A DNA stretch of 64,000 nucleotides. Source: Azolla caroliniana (taxonomy: Eukaryota > Polypodiophyta). Numbering within the stretch: the stretch's first letter is position 1; each line of letters opens with the position of its first letter. The position numbers and the translations under genes were made by a program. Location of the stretch: contig JBHGNT010000005.1 in NCBI GenBank assembly GCA_043228905.1, forward strand, positions 15,872,001 through 15,936,000, read 5' to 3'. Below are positions 32,701 through 42,599 of this stretch, piece after piece. Below the pieces are notes generated by a model. The model worked only from the letters and a program-made list of their open reading frames with translations. It did not search any database and had not been told where the DNA came from.

Positions 32701-35700
32701 GGTTATATGCAGCCAGGATGTTGTTTTCAATGAGGCAAGGCTGCTTCCAAACAATTGTGCCTCAAAAGATGACCATAAAAGGGTTAGATTTCAGCATGAC
32801 CAGCCACCTGTTAGACCCAATTTTGACCATCAGGATGCACCACAAAGGACTGAAAAGATTGATGATCCCGTGGTTTTGGAGCCAGAAGATGGACAGCAAG
32901 ATGAGGATCCTGAGGGGAATATGCAGCCAAGTAATAATGCTGAAAATGGTGCAGAAAATAATGGACAGCAGCCTAATGATGATTTAGACGTACCGCCTAA
33001 TGCTGACCCATTGCCTGACAATGTGGATCATTGGGTGAGACGTTCTACTTGTATTAGACGAAATGTGAGTAGATTTGACCCCTTGTTGCACTACATAATC
33101 TTGACTGGTGAGGGAGAACCTCCTACATATAAAGAGGCAAAGGCATGTGAGCACAACAATAAGTGGGAGCTTGCTATGCAGGAAGAGATTAAGGCTTTGC
33201 ATTCAAATAACACTTGGGACTTGGTTAAACTGCCCAAAGGAAGGAAAGCTATTCCTAACAAATGGGTATATAAAATCAAGACTGTTGATGACAAACCCAA
33301 GTATAAAGAAGGCTGGTTGCAAAAGGATATGCTCAAACTAAAGGCATAGATTTCCAGGAAGTGTTTTCTCCTGTGGTAAAAATGACCACTTTGCGAGTGC
33401 TATTTGCTATAGTGGCTGCACTTGATTTGGAATTAGACCAAATGGATGTACATACAGCTTTTTTGAATGGTGACATTGATGAAGAGCATTACATGAAGCA
33501 GCCCGAGGGCTTTGTTATTCTTGGAAAGGAACATTTGGTATATAAGCTCAATAGAAGCTTGTATGGGCTGAAACAAGCTTCTAGACAATGGTACAAAAAG
33601 TTTGATGCTTTTATGCTCAAACATGGGTACAAAAGAAGCCATGCTGATCACTGTTTGTATACTAAAATAGATGAAAATGGCAGTCCAATCATTCTTGTAC
33701 TATATGTAGATGATATTCTCATTGCTGCCAAGAAAAGGAGCATTGTTGATGTCCTTAAAAAGCAGCTGAAATCTGCATTTTCAATGAAAGACCTTGGGGG
33801 ATCTGAACATGTACTTGGAGTAAGAATTAGGAGACAAAGGGAGCAGCACACATTATATTTATCTCATGAAAAATACATTGACAAGGTGCTGGACAGATTT
33901 GGTATGGCTGACGCAAAGCCTCTTGGAGTGCTGTTACAACCATATGATAAAATCTCTAAGGAAGATTGTCCTAAGACACGAGAACCAATAAATTACATGC
34001 AAGGTGTACCTTATGCTTTAGCTTGTGGTTCGCTTATGTATGCTATGGTTGCTACTAGACCTGATATTGCCTATGGTTTCAACATTAAGAATTCTTTCTC
34101 AACATCAGATTTGACTTTGGTAATAAAGTAGATAGGATGCATAAGCCTACTTTCAGAACCTTGTTGCATGAGAATGGCAACTATAGCATGAGATCCAAAG
34201 CTGAGAGAGAAAGAAAGTAGATTTCCTTTTGGGTGGCATAAGAATAGTGGCATTTAGAGAAAAATCAGTTGTAATTGTCCACATAAAGTTGTTGGATTTT
34301 GCCATGCCAAGAAGAAGGAAACATGCGACAAGGCAAAAATCTGTGGTGTAATCTTCGGATCTTGCTCATTGCTGTTCTGACCCTATGGGTATGTTGGAAG
34401 CATGCTTTAACTCATGGTTAAAGCCATCAAAATTCTCCAGAAATGGTGGTTTTTTCTCTAACAATGGTGCAAACCATGCCACTGCTGTTCTTGTTAACAC
34501 TGTTCGCAGCATGATGGGCAATAATGACAATTAACATGGAATATGGGTAATATAATTGTATGCGCATCCTTTAGATGCACATGGAATGACCATGCTTGTG
34601 AATAAGGAGGAAGTTGAGAGGTGATATATGCTACTCATATTTATGTGACTCAACCGCATTAACTCACTGAAGTAAACTCCTATGATTCACTGAAATAAAT
34701 TTTAATGGGTCACTGAAACCCATTTTGATGAGCCACACAAAAGATGACTCTCTCGGACAGGGACAGAACCCATCGTTTGTATAAGCTGGGCCAAAAAAAC
34801 TGAACAAAGCTGATCAAATGCTTGCTCTAAACCAAGCTGAATTATAATGATCTCTTAATTTGTATTTTATGCATAATCTGTCCTCATTTGTATTTTGTGC
34901 ATAATCTGTTCCAATTTATTTGTATTGTGTATAATCTCCAAAACGGAGGTAATGGAGGTACCTTAGGAATCAATTTAGTAATACCCACTTTCCAAGAATT
35001 ATGCATATGTCCAGCTCAGATTTCTTGACACAGTGGTCAATAGTGATGGCAACAAATCTGCATGATTTACGAAGAATTCATTAATGGGATCATCCTACCA
35101 TGGCTTATGCCAAGAACCTGAAGGAAATCTGAACCCACTAGTCTCATCCTCTCCTTTTCTTACTGCCTCGTTTGCCTGGCTTGTCTCTCAATTTATTTGT
35201 ATAATCCAGATTATACCCTCACAAAGGCATTTATTACTGCAGGGTTAGCAATGCAGAGACATTGTGCTTAGGTTTAGTTGCTGTTGCTGTATTTCTTGTG
35301 GTGATGCCACTCTTTAAAGCCACTGCAGGAATTCTATTGCAGATGTCTCCGCAAAGCCTATCAACATCAATGCTTCACAAGTGTCAGAGACAAGTAGGAT
35401 AGATTTTCACAAATTTCTATATTATGCTAATGTGTCCCATCATTCCTGATTTAACTGAATCTCTCAGGTGATATTGCTGGAACGAGTTTTAGATATGCAT
35501 GCTCGCTTTTGGGAGATGGTTCCCGGATTTGTAGTAGGCACTATCCTCGTACAGGTACTAATGTATAAAATCTTCCTAGCAGGCATCTTGATTCTGCTAG
35601 GTAATGATTACCCACTATCATTTACATCTGATGAACTAAATGGGTAATTCTGGTTAAATGTAGGTAAAAGCAGACACAGATGAGCAAAAGGTGCTTCAAC

Positions 35701-35768
35701 ATGTGCATAGCGTATATAATGATATTGGGATAAAAGACCTTACTGTCCAACTTGAGATTCAAGTGTAA
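20757..35768 (+). CDS. MTP5: Metal tolerance protein, MTP5/MTPC2-like zinc transporter (10 exons)
   Basis: Cation diffusion facilitator. In Arabidopsis MTP5 works with MTP12 to move zinc into the Golgi. Exons: 20757-21657, 21905-22013, 22822-22861, 22958-23034, 23144-23232, 23580-23649, 24085-24123, 35243-35393, 35468-35554, 35664-35768. All introns are GT-AG and the frame is continuous (1668 nt, 555 residues). The start has a strong context (caccATGg). Six membrane segments lie at about 277-300, 302-325, 330-358, 365-385, 418-440 and 445-475. Segment 5 keeps the zinc pair His421/Asp425 (HVLSD). Segment 2 has His308 but Gly312 where the canonical Asp would be (HLTFG). Conserved stretches include YGYKRLEVLAAFTNA, KAEDMNYHS and ARFWEMVPG. 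The N-terminal region is unusually long, with Glu, His, Gln, Pro and Ser runs. Intron 7 is 11.1 kb and full of transposons. Assignment is by family resemblance. Confidence 0.92.
24312..24509. repeat. 99-bp tandem duplication in intron 7
   Basis: Two almost identical units beginning tgatatacaccaagtgtag at 24312 and 24411. They create a repeated short open frame but no recognisable protein. Confidence 0.9.
24510..27520. other. Intronic stretch without recognised features
   Basis: AT-rich, no coding similarity recognised. A tRNA-like promoter pair (attggttaaagc then gggttcaattc, about 25365-25415) could be part of an old SINE but is weak. Confidence 0.4.
27524..27691. repeat. 84-bp tandem duplication
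   Basis: Units starting tgccatgagatacatac at 27524 and 27608. They repeat part of the gypsy L sequence (minus-strand KNFQLKDLD/SFQLKNLD). Confidence 0.85.
28502..28846 (-). repeat. Solo LTR with perfect 5-bp duplication
   Basis: On the minus strand it reads TGTTACCCGTATAGG...CACCCATCAACA, 345 bp. The duplication is accac at 28497-28501 and 28847-28851. It sits inside gypsy L integrase and no internal element sequence is present, so it is the product of LTR-LTR recombination. A TATA-like tatataaa lies near 28655. It belongs to the same family as units at 2311 and 14485. Confidence 0.93.
29972..30320. repeat. 183-bp tandem duplication upstream of copia K gag
   Basis: Units beginning tataaaacata at 29972 and 30155 share ctcacttcaaaggtga, the CT-rich stretch and caaagaacaggtgttca. 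They probably derive from the copia K LTR/leader. LTR limits and a PBS could not be found. Confidence 0.75.
30321..34090 (+). pseudogene. Copia K gag-pol, decayed, no RNase H
   Basis: Gag starts MASSSLDVKNLFEI with a stop at 30462-30464 and is interrupted by about 400 bp of unrelated AT-rich DNA (30640-31045). It then has a zinc knuckle (CYQCGRKGHKKLDC), protease (TWIVDSGASFHVSP), integrase (HKRLGHMSRKG, VDDFSRKIWV, SGGVAERYNRT) and RT (HTAFLNGDIDEEHY, SLYGLKQASRQWYKKF, LYVDDILIA, LMYAMVATRPDIAY). Frames are broken near 31886, 32118, 32591 and 33349. The sequence ends abruptly at about 34090, before RNase H. It lies in intron 7 of the MTP5-like gene in the same orientation as the gene. Confidence 0.85.
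34091..35242. other. End of intron 7, mostly unassigned
   Basis: A minus-strand stretch at 34075-34253 (MHPIYFITKVKSDVEKEF) resembles a gypsy RT/RNase H junction and may be the distal part of gypsy L. From 34260 to the acceptor no element or gene was recognised. Duplicated phrases (gcataatctgt) occur near 34870-34910. Confidence 0.4.
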
Positions 35769-36950
35769 GATATTATGAGGAAAACATTCTCAATGCGCTT
35801 TAGCTGAAAAGGTCTTCAGATGCCAGTTGTCTGGTATATGTTATCATTGATATAAATCAAGGTGATTTATCTTTGAGATGAGTATGGCAACCCCATTGTT
35901 ATCAGGTCATGTTTTTACTCTGGACATTTGTAGCTGGCTTGGCATCTCAGTTGTATAGTACCTAAAATATTGTATTCCCTCCCAAATTTGCAAATCTGCA
36001 AGTAAAATGTGGCGTCTAGCAAACATAATTTGTGAATGAATACTGGTGCTTCATTTCCTCTGTATCTAATAAAAGAACCTGGTAGTTCCATGCCAATTTT
36101 CTGAATTGAGAGATGATTTTATGAAATATTGAACATTTGTCACTACTTTAGATACTTCTATTGCACTTATTATCTTCGTTTTTGGCACTCTTAAATCTTA
36201 CCAGATATGACGAAGCATGCGTGTCTTTCCATGGGTCTTAAGTAGGGGGATGACGGAGTTTAAAATGGAGATGTTGACCAACAATGAATATGTGGGAACT
36301 TTGGCTGAGTATGTAAAGTAACTTTAATCTGATTGATCCACTCAGTGTGTTATTGATTACTTTTACAATAACTACTCTACCGGAATACCTCTAATACTTT
36401 ACCTGAAGGTGGATGGAAGTTCGAAGTTCAAGGAAAAGAGTGTTGGAAAGTAACAATACTTGACAATGACTCTAGAAAGTAATTATACTTAACAATATGA
36501 CTTCATTTTTTTGAACGATGATTTTAGTAACCGGGATAGTTTTTTGCAGCAATAGTGAAGTGGAATGTAGGAGATTAATTTGGTTCCGCATGTATATATT
36601 TTTGTTTGTGTTTGATCTCATAGAAACTCATTGTTGGTATTTGGAAGTCCTTACGAGTTAGTTTACATGTCATGGATTTGACAAAGATGTCTTGTATGTG
36701 TATGGAGACCAAGAGAGTTGAGTTGTACCCAAAAATTGCATGAGCAAGACGGAAACCCCCCTCACTGATGGCCTATCAATGGCTATCTAATTTGAATGAA
36801 GTTTTTGGCTTGTGGTTTAGATATTGACTAGGAGTTTATGGCCTTGCTAGAATGGGGACACGTTTTTAGCGTGTGTTTCCTCCACAATGATTTGGGTACA
36901 TGCTTGTGCCACATTAAACAGAATGAACTCTATTCACACCAAGTGTTGTG
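35769..36950 (+). other. MTP5-like 3' UTR and downstream spacer
   Basis: Follows the stop at 35766-35768. An AATAAA at about 36068-36073 could be a polyadenylation signal. No further gene was recognised. Confidence 0.45.
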
Positions 36951-37800
36951 ACAGGAATGATAAACCAACCAATTGCTTCATGATTGATGTAAGTTCAACA
37001 TGTCAAACAACTCCCAAATTTGTGAGCTGCATTGGATATTCATAACACTTAAAACATATGTTGAAGTTAACATCTTAATAGAATTGTAACGCCATATGGA
37101 TAGGTAGATTTTATAATCTTGTCATGATGCATTTAGTGTGCAAGAAGGCCTCATTCACTGAGGAATTTATTGATGCGTCATGAAGCAAATATTTTGGATC
37201 CTATTGAAACACAATTTTGCTTTTATGTGTCTTTTGGACTTTTTTGCTTGCTTCTATGTGATTCTAGTTGATGCGAGGAAATTTTTTAAACCTTAATAAT
37301 GTATTTGGAGACCTTTCTACGGCTAGATCTTAATGGGAAGTCGTCCTATCTCAAGGAGTGTTTCTATCTTTTGTTTTTCGGCTTGGAGAAATTGTTTAAG
37401 CAAATGCCTTTGGACATTTTCAAACTCTTTCCAAGTAGACTTATAGAGGGATGTTACAACCCAATACTCCCATCAAATCAAGAAGCATACGTGTCACCAT
37501 ATTGTTCAAAGGTGTTTTGTGAAGACACGACATTTAATTTCTTCACCAATGCATGTGTCCTCAAATGCATAATATGCTCCTTCTCTTGTCTCTAAGTAGT
37601 AGATCACACATTTATTCAACTTATGATCTGAGGGAACTTCAATACAAAGATATTTAAAGCTCTCCACACCCTCAAGTAGCTCATTATTGTACATAATGTA
37701 TGGTTTATCCCTACCTTGGTTTTTCACAAACATAATTTTTGTTTTAGAGATATTGGCACCCAACTTAGTATGCATGCAAAACTCTTCGAATGCCCTCATG
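36950..37800 (-). pseudogene. LINE N fragment (L1-type RT end)
   Basis: The minus strand gives FCMHTKLGANISKTKIM and YNNELLEGVESFKYLCIE, typical of the end of a LINE RT and its connector. A broken C-terminal part related to LINE M follows (KVxKISSHQL, at about 37290). The truncated fragment has stops and shifts. Confidence 0.7.
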
Positions 37801-37826
37801 CATATCTCCTAAAGTATTTGCACTGA

Positions 37827-37862
37827 TGAGAGAGAGAGAGAGAGAGAGAGAGAAGAAGAAAA
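37827..37862. repeat. (GA)n microsatellite
   Basis: About 13 GA units followed by a GAA-rich stretch. Confidence 0.9.
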
Positions 37863-38969
37863 AGAAAGTGATGACGTGTCAATAATAGTGTTAAAACATG
37901 TTTTTGATGTAACTTTGTACTCCGAACTCCGCTTTTTATGATTTTTGGCTCATTGCAAAGCTCATTCAGAGGGCTTTTGAAGGATTATTTGGAAGTTCAG
38001 TTTCATGGACACTAAAAGAAGCTACAAGGAAAATTGTCATCGTCTCATGTTAGTTCTCTCAATCTCTGTTAGGATTTTTGACACGACCATAGGAAGTGAG
38101 TTGATGATTGTCGATGGATGTGGTAGTAATGATGGTTATGACAATTACAAAAAACATTATATGCTGCTATTCTTGGTGGGAAAGATGTTATTGGGGATGA
38201 TTATATGATATTGACAATCGTTGTGGTTTTGTTAAGGCTTTGCTTTCAGATTTTATGGAAAAAATTGATTAACAACTTTTGACAGGTTCTATGATCGTGG
38301 TGTTATTTTGTATTTCACTCTTAAACTTCCTTTGATATCATGGATTAAGCAGTGGTTGAATTAATTTATAATGCCTAATTGTGTTGAGGATGTGTATGTG
38401 GATCCAAGAGGTTTCTATGATGTAGTTTTTCAATTGTCAGAACACCATACGACTTTGATGACAAAGGTACCAATCTTTTTTGATAGAAGATTAGTGCATG
38501 TGATGGAACGAGTTCCGCTAGTGGATTATAAAGATTGATTAAAACAACAATGTCCAATTTGGGTGATTGTTTATTGTAGTAACTCATTCTTTTGGGATTT
38601 ACTACTAGAATTGATGTCTCAAATAGGTAAAGTTTTGGTTGCTCCTCATGTTAATTTGTTAAACAAATATAATTTTTGCATGTTATGGGATACAAGTTGT
38701 AAACTTCCAGGATGGTTGAGTATAGATACATCGCAGAAATAAGTGCGAAATCACACATCGTCCAACCAATTATAATTCAATTCTTCACGAAGGGTGGTGC
38801 AACCTCAATTTAATCAAGGATTTTGTTCTCGTGGAGCTAGACAACAAAACCCTATTATTGGTTGAGGGGATGTAGTACACACAAATCCTTATGCAGCTCT
38901 TGAACAAGTAGTTAGTACATTCATGAATACACTTGCTCTTAAAGAGCAAGTTCTTACTAAAGGTGTTAA
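37863..38969 (+). other. Possible ORF1 region of LINE G, unrecognised
   Basis: Lies directly before the endonuclease start of LINE G on the same strand, where the first LINE reading frame is expected. Many stops; no zinc knuckle or known domain was seen. Confidence 0.35.
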
Positions 38970-39650
38970 ATGAAAGTGGTATCATGGAATGTGCGAGGGG
39001 TATCTTCTCATAAGAAATATATATTATGGAAAACTTTATTTGATACAGAATGGGATGTTTTATGTTCAACTCCACATAAAACATCCCATTTTGTATCAAA
39101 TAAAGTTTTGTAGTGTCATGATTTAGTAAGATCTATGTTACATTTGCGTGGATATTCCACATATTATGCATGGTAGTTATCACATCATTACTCAGGGGTA
39201 GTCATGATTAAGCATGATTTTTTGTGTGCACATATAGTCTATAATGATCCATATCGACGTTTTTTGGTGATGAAGGTATTTTGAGAATTTGATATGGTTG
39301 GTAGGAATCTATGTACCCGATAATTCTAATCAACACATTGAGTTATGGTCTTCTATATATCCACAATTATTAGTGGGTCGTGCTGGTTTATTAATGGGTG
39401 ATTTTAATATGTGTGTTGGTGCTTCACAATCTACTTCACGATTCTCATTGATGGATTCTCCTGAGCAAGCAATTTGGGACAAATTAGCATCAAAGGTTTT
39501 GAAGTTGGATGTATGACAATGGTTGCATCAAGATGAGGTAACCATTTGAGTTTACATTTTATTCTATAAAATATAAGAAAACATGGAGTAGGTTAGACAG
39601 AATGCATGTTATGCATGATGAGTCCTTTTTGCCAGAGATGCTTACTATAT

Positions 39651-40930
39651 CAGTTATGCAAAAGGTTGTGACATCAGATCATTTTCCCATATGTTTTGAG
39701 TTTAATAAACATGGGGTACATATGCACAAAACATTGCTTGATCGAGTTCCTTTGAGGTCTAATTCTTCTTTATTATTTCATTCCTTATTTGATGCATATA
39801 TGCAACAAAATTTTGGCATGTTTCTAGAACAAGTTATTTCAAAAGGATGGCATGCATGGATACAACACTACAAAATATCAGTGATATTCACCGTATGTAT
39901 GGTATGACTAATTCTAAAAGATGTAAGAAATTGTCAGTTATGCAAGAGGTTGTGACATCAGATCATTTTCCCATATGTTTTGAGTTTAATAAACATGGGT
40001 AGATATGTACAAAACATTGCTTGATCGAGTTCCTTTGAGGTTTACTTCTTCTTTATTATTTCACTCCTTATTTGATGCATATATGCAACAAACTTTTGGC
40101 TTGTTTTCAAAACAAGTTATTTCAAAAGGATGGCATGCATGGATACAACACTACAAAATATTAGTGATATTCACCGTATGTATGGTATGACTAATTCTAA
40201 AAGATGTAAGAAATTGTCAGTTATGCAAGAGGTTGTGACATCGGATCATTTTCCCATATGTTTTGAGTTTAATAAACATAGGTAGATATGTACAAAACAT
40301 TGCTTGATCGAGTTTCTTTGAGGTTTACTTCTTCTTTATTATTTCACTCCTTATTTGATGCATATATGCAACAAACTTTTGGCTTGTTTTCAAAACAAGT
40401 TATTTCAAAAGGATGGCATGCATGGGATACAACACTACAAAACATCGGTGATATTCATTGCATGTATGGTATGACTAATGCTAAAATACGTAAGAAATTG
40501 ATTGATAAGTTTTCACATATTCTTACGCGATGCAATGTACCATTGATGAATAATCCACACGATGAAGAGCTTTTGGATTTTCAAGTTCAAATATAGGACA
40601 TTGTGAAGAATTTGTCTTGTCAAAGTTCTCAATAGATAAGACTACGTCAGTTAAAGAAGGAATTTATAGATACAACAAGTTATTTCAAAAGGATGGCATG
40701 CATGGGATACAACACAACAAAACATCGGTGATATTCATTGCATGTATGGTATGACTAATGCTAAAAGACGTAAGAAATTGATTGATAAGTTTTCACATAT
40801 TCTTACGCGATGCAATGTACCATTGATGAATAATCCGCACGATGAAGAGCTTTTGGATTTTCAAGTTCAAATATAGGACATTGTGAAGAATTTGTCTTGT
40901 CAAAGTTATCAATAGATAAGACTATGTCAG
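39651..40930 (+). repeat. Tandem amplification inside LINE G
   Basis: A unit of about 283 bp (starting cagttatgca at 39651, 39935 and 40218) is present about three times. A partly overlapping 280-bp unit (caagttatttcaaaaggatgg at 40396 and 40676) is duplicated. The amplified part encodes the end of the endonuclease and the linker before RT. Confidence 0.9.
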
Positions 40931-42115
40931 TTAAAGAAGGAATTAATAGACAATCAATCACAACCTCATATGTTTTTTCAAAGATTAAGACCATCGTACG
41001 CTTGTTCAAATGTGGTACAAATTAAGATAGGGTATGAAATCGTTCTAGACCCAATCAAGGTTATTGAGTTATGTATTTCTCATTTTAAGAATTTGATTGG
41101 GCTAGAATTGATTATTAATGAGGATGTATTGAAAGCACGACAATAGTTTTATAATGTAATTGGGTGTGTCATGAATACAAATATTTGAAGAAGCTAAGTT
41201 GGAAAAGGTATTGTTACACTGTCCAAATGGTAAAAGCCCCGGTTGGGATGATATTACAAATGAAGTTTTTAAGAAGTATGCTTGCATTTGTTAGTAATGA
41301 TGCCAAATCTTGCGGCTAGTGGTGATATTGTGGGTTTGCATCTTCCTTCTAGTGGACTATTGGTGGCACAAGTATTGGCTGATGATCTTTTATGTTGTTA
41401 CAAGCCTCAAACGAAAATCTTGAAAGAAGTATGCAAGTTTGGGATAAATTTGCTTTGGCTTTAGGGTTGTATATAAATAGGAGGAAGTTTCGCCTTATTT
41501 CTTGTATGGAGAGTGATTTGGAATGTTTGGGATGACGAGGGTCAATGATGACATGAGGATCAATTTATTGACATTTGGATTATCCATTAGGTATTGATGT
41601 TGCAAATGTTCAATTGATTGATTGGATTGGTAGTAAATTGAAGGAAAAATTCATGTATCAAAAATCTCAATTATGGCTCTTTCATGTACGACTCAAAGTG
41701 GTGCGATACCCATGTTATTATATTTTTTACGGTTACTACCTTGGACTAAGAAAGCATTACAAAACATGTTACAACTTATTCGGTTCATGTTGTGGTGGAA
41801 GGGAGAAATGATGGGAGTTACATTGATTTCATGGGACCTTTTGGCTACTCCCGAAATGTTAGGTAGTGCAACAATATTGGATTTAGAAATGCATTTGATG
41901 GCTCGTAGATTTGCATTATTACGAGATAATATGTCACCAAGATCAATCATGGATATCTATGATGGAATATTTTATTGAGCATGAAGGATTGGTGCACGGG
42001 AAAACAAAGATTCAAGCATCTTGGTGGTCATTACTCAATGGAAGTATTCCTCTAAAGATTCAACATTCTATATGTGGACAACAATTCTTAAGATCATGGC
42101 AAGATGCATTATCTC

Positions 42116-42475
42116 TGTCATGACGACATACATTTTGGCCTTACAAGGATTTGAGCCCAAGACGTCTTGGTCTATATGTTAGACCTTTAACCATTATACT
42201 AACATATATAATGTATAGTTATAATAAATGTATTATTAGTTATTACAAGACATTTAGAGTATTCTAGAATATTCTAGGATATTCCATGATTATATTAAAT
42301 ATCATAAATATCTAAAATATTCTAGAACATTCTAGAATACTCTATAAGGACCTATAAATAGGTGTCTATTCATTCATCACAACTCATTCGGTTCAACACC
42401 AGTTTGTAGCCCCTTAGCCTACTCTTTGTAATCCTTCCTGTCTTATAATATAAACTCTCTTTCCATTTCTAGTGT

Positions 42476-42522
<47 letters not shown>

Positions 42523-42570
42523 CTTCTATTGTCATCTTATTTTTCTCTCTCCTATTCTCAAGTCACGACA
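42116..42570 (+). repeat. 5' LTR of gypsy H (455 bp)
   Basis: TGTCATGACGAC...AGTCACGACA. Contains a reverse-strand tRNA-like stretch (about 42140-42195), two heat-shock-element clusters, a TATAAATA box (42353-42360) and a CT microsatellite (42478-42521). Confidence 0.93.
42262..42337 (+). promoter_or_regulatory. Heat-shock-element clusters in gypsy H 5' LTR
   Basis: Alternating TTC and GAA blocks at 5-bp spacing. 42262-42284 reads TTC-GAA-TTC-gGA-TTC. 42320-42337 is a perfect four-block element, TTCTAGAACATTCTAGAA, ending 15 bases before the TATA box at 42353. This is the nGAAnnTTCn arrangement bound by heat-shock factor trimers. The same 18 bases are conserved at 46210-46227 in the 3' LTR. 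Confidence 0.8.
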
Positions 42571-42599
42571 GTTTGAACCGAATCTATCTCTTTTCTTCT

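Larger units (their letters stand above)
24124..35242 (+). other. Intron 7 of the MTP5-like gene (11.1 kb)
   Basis: The donor ggGTAAGC at 24124 and acceptor ctgcAG before 35243 join codon TTG-ACT-CTA-GG to G-GTT-AGC in frame. Inside lie tandem duplications, decayed gypsy L with a solo LTR, and decayed copia K. The other nine exons are separated by short introns (about 70-810 bp), so the expansion is specific to this intron. Confidence 0.88.

Noticed and set aside
34071-34253. A separate minus-strand gene
   Set aside because: Only a short stretch (HPIYFITKVKSDVEKEF) resembles gypsy RT/RNase H. It is kept as a possible gypsy L remnant only.
39651-40930. CRISPR-like array
   Set aside because: The units are about 280 bp, contiguous and derived from a LINE, without short spacers.
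42140-42195. A functional tRNA gene
   Set aside because: No proper acceptor or T stem can be drawn, the base before the anticodon is wrong, and the sequence is part of an LTR present twice.
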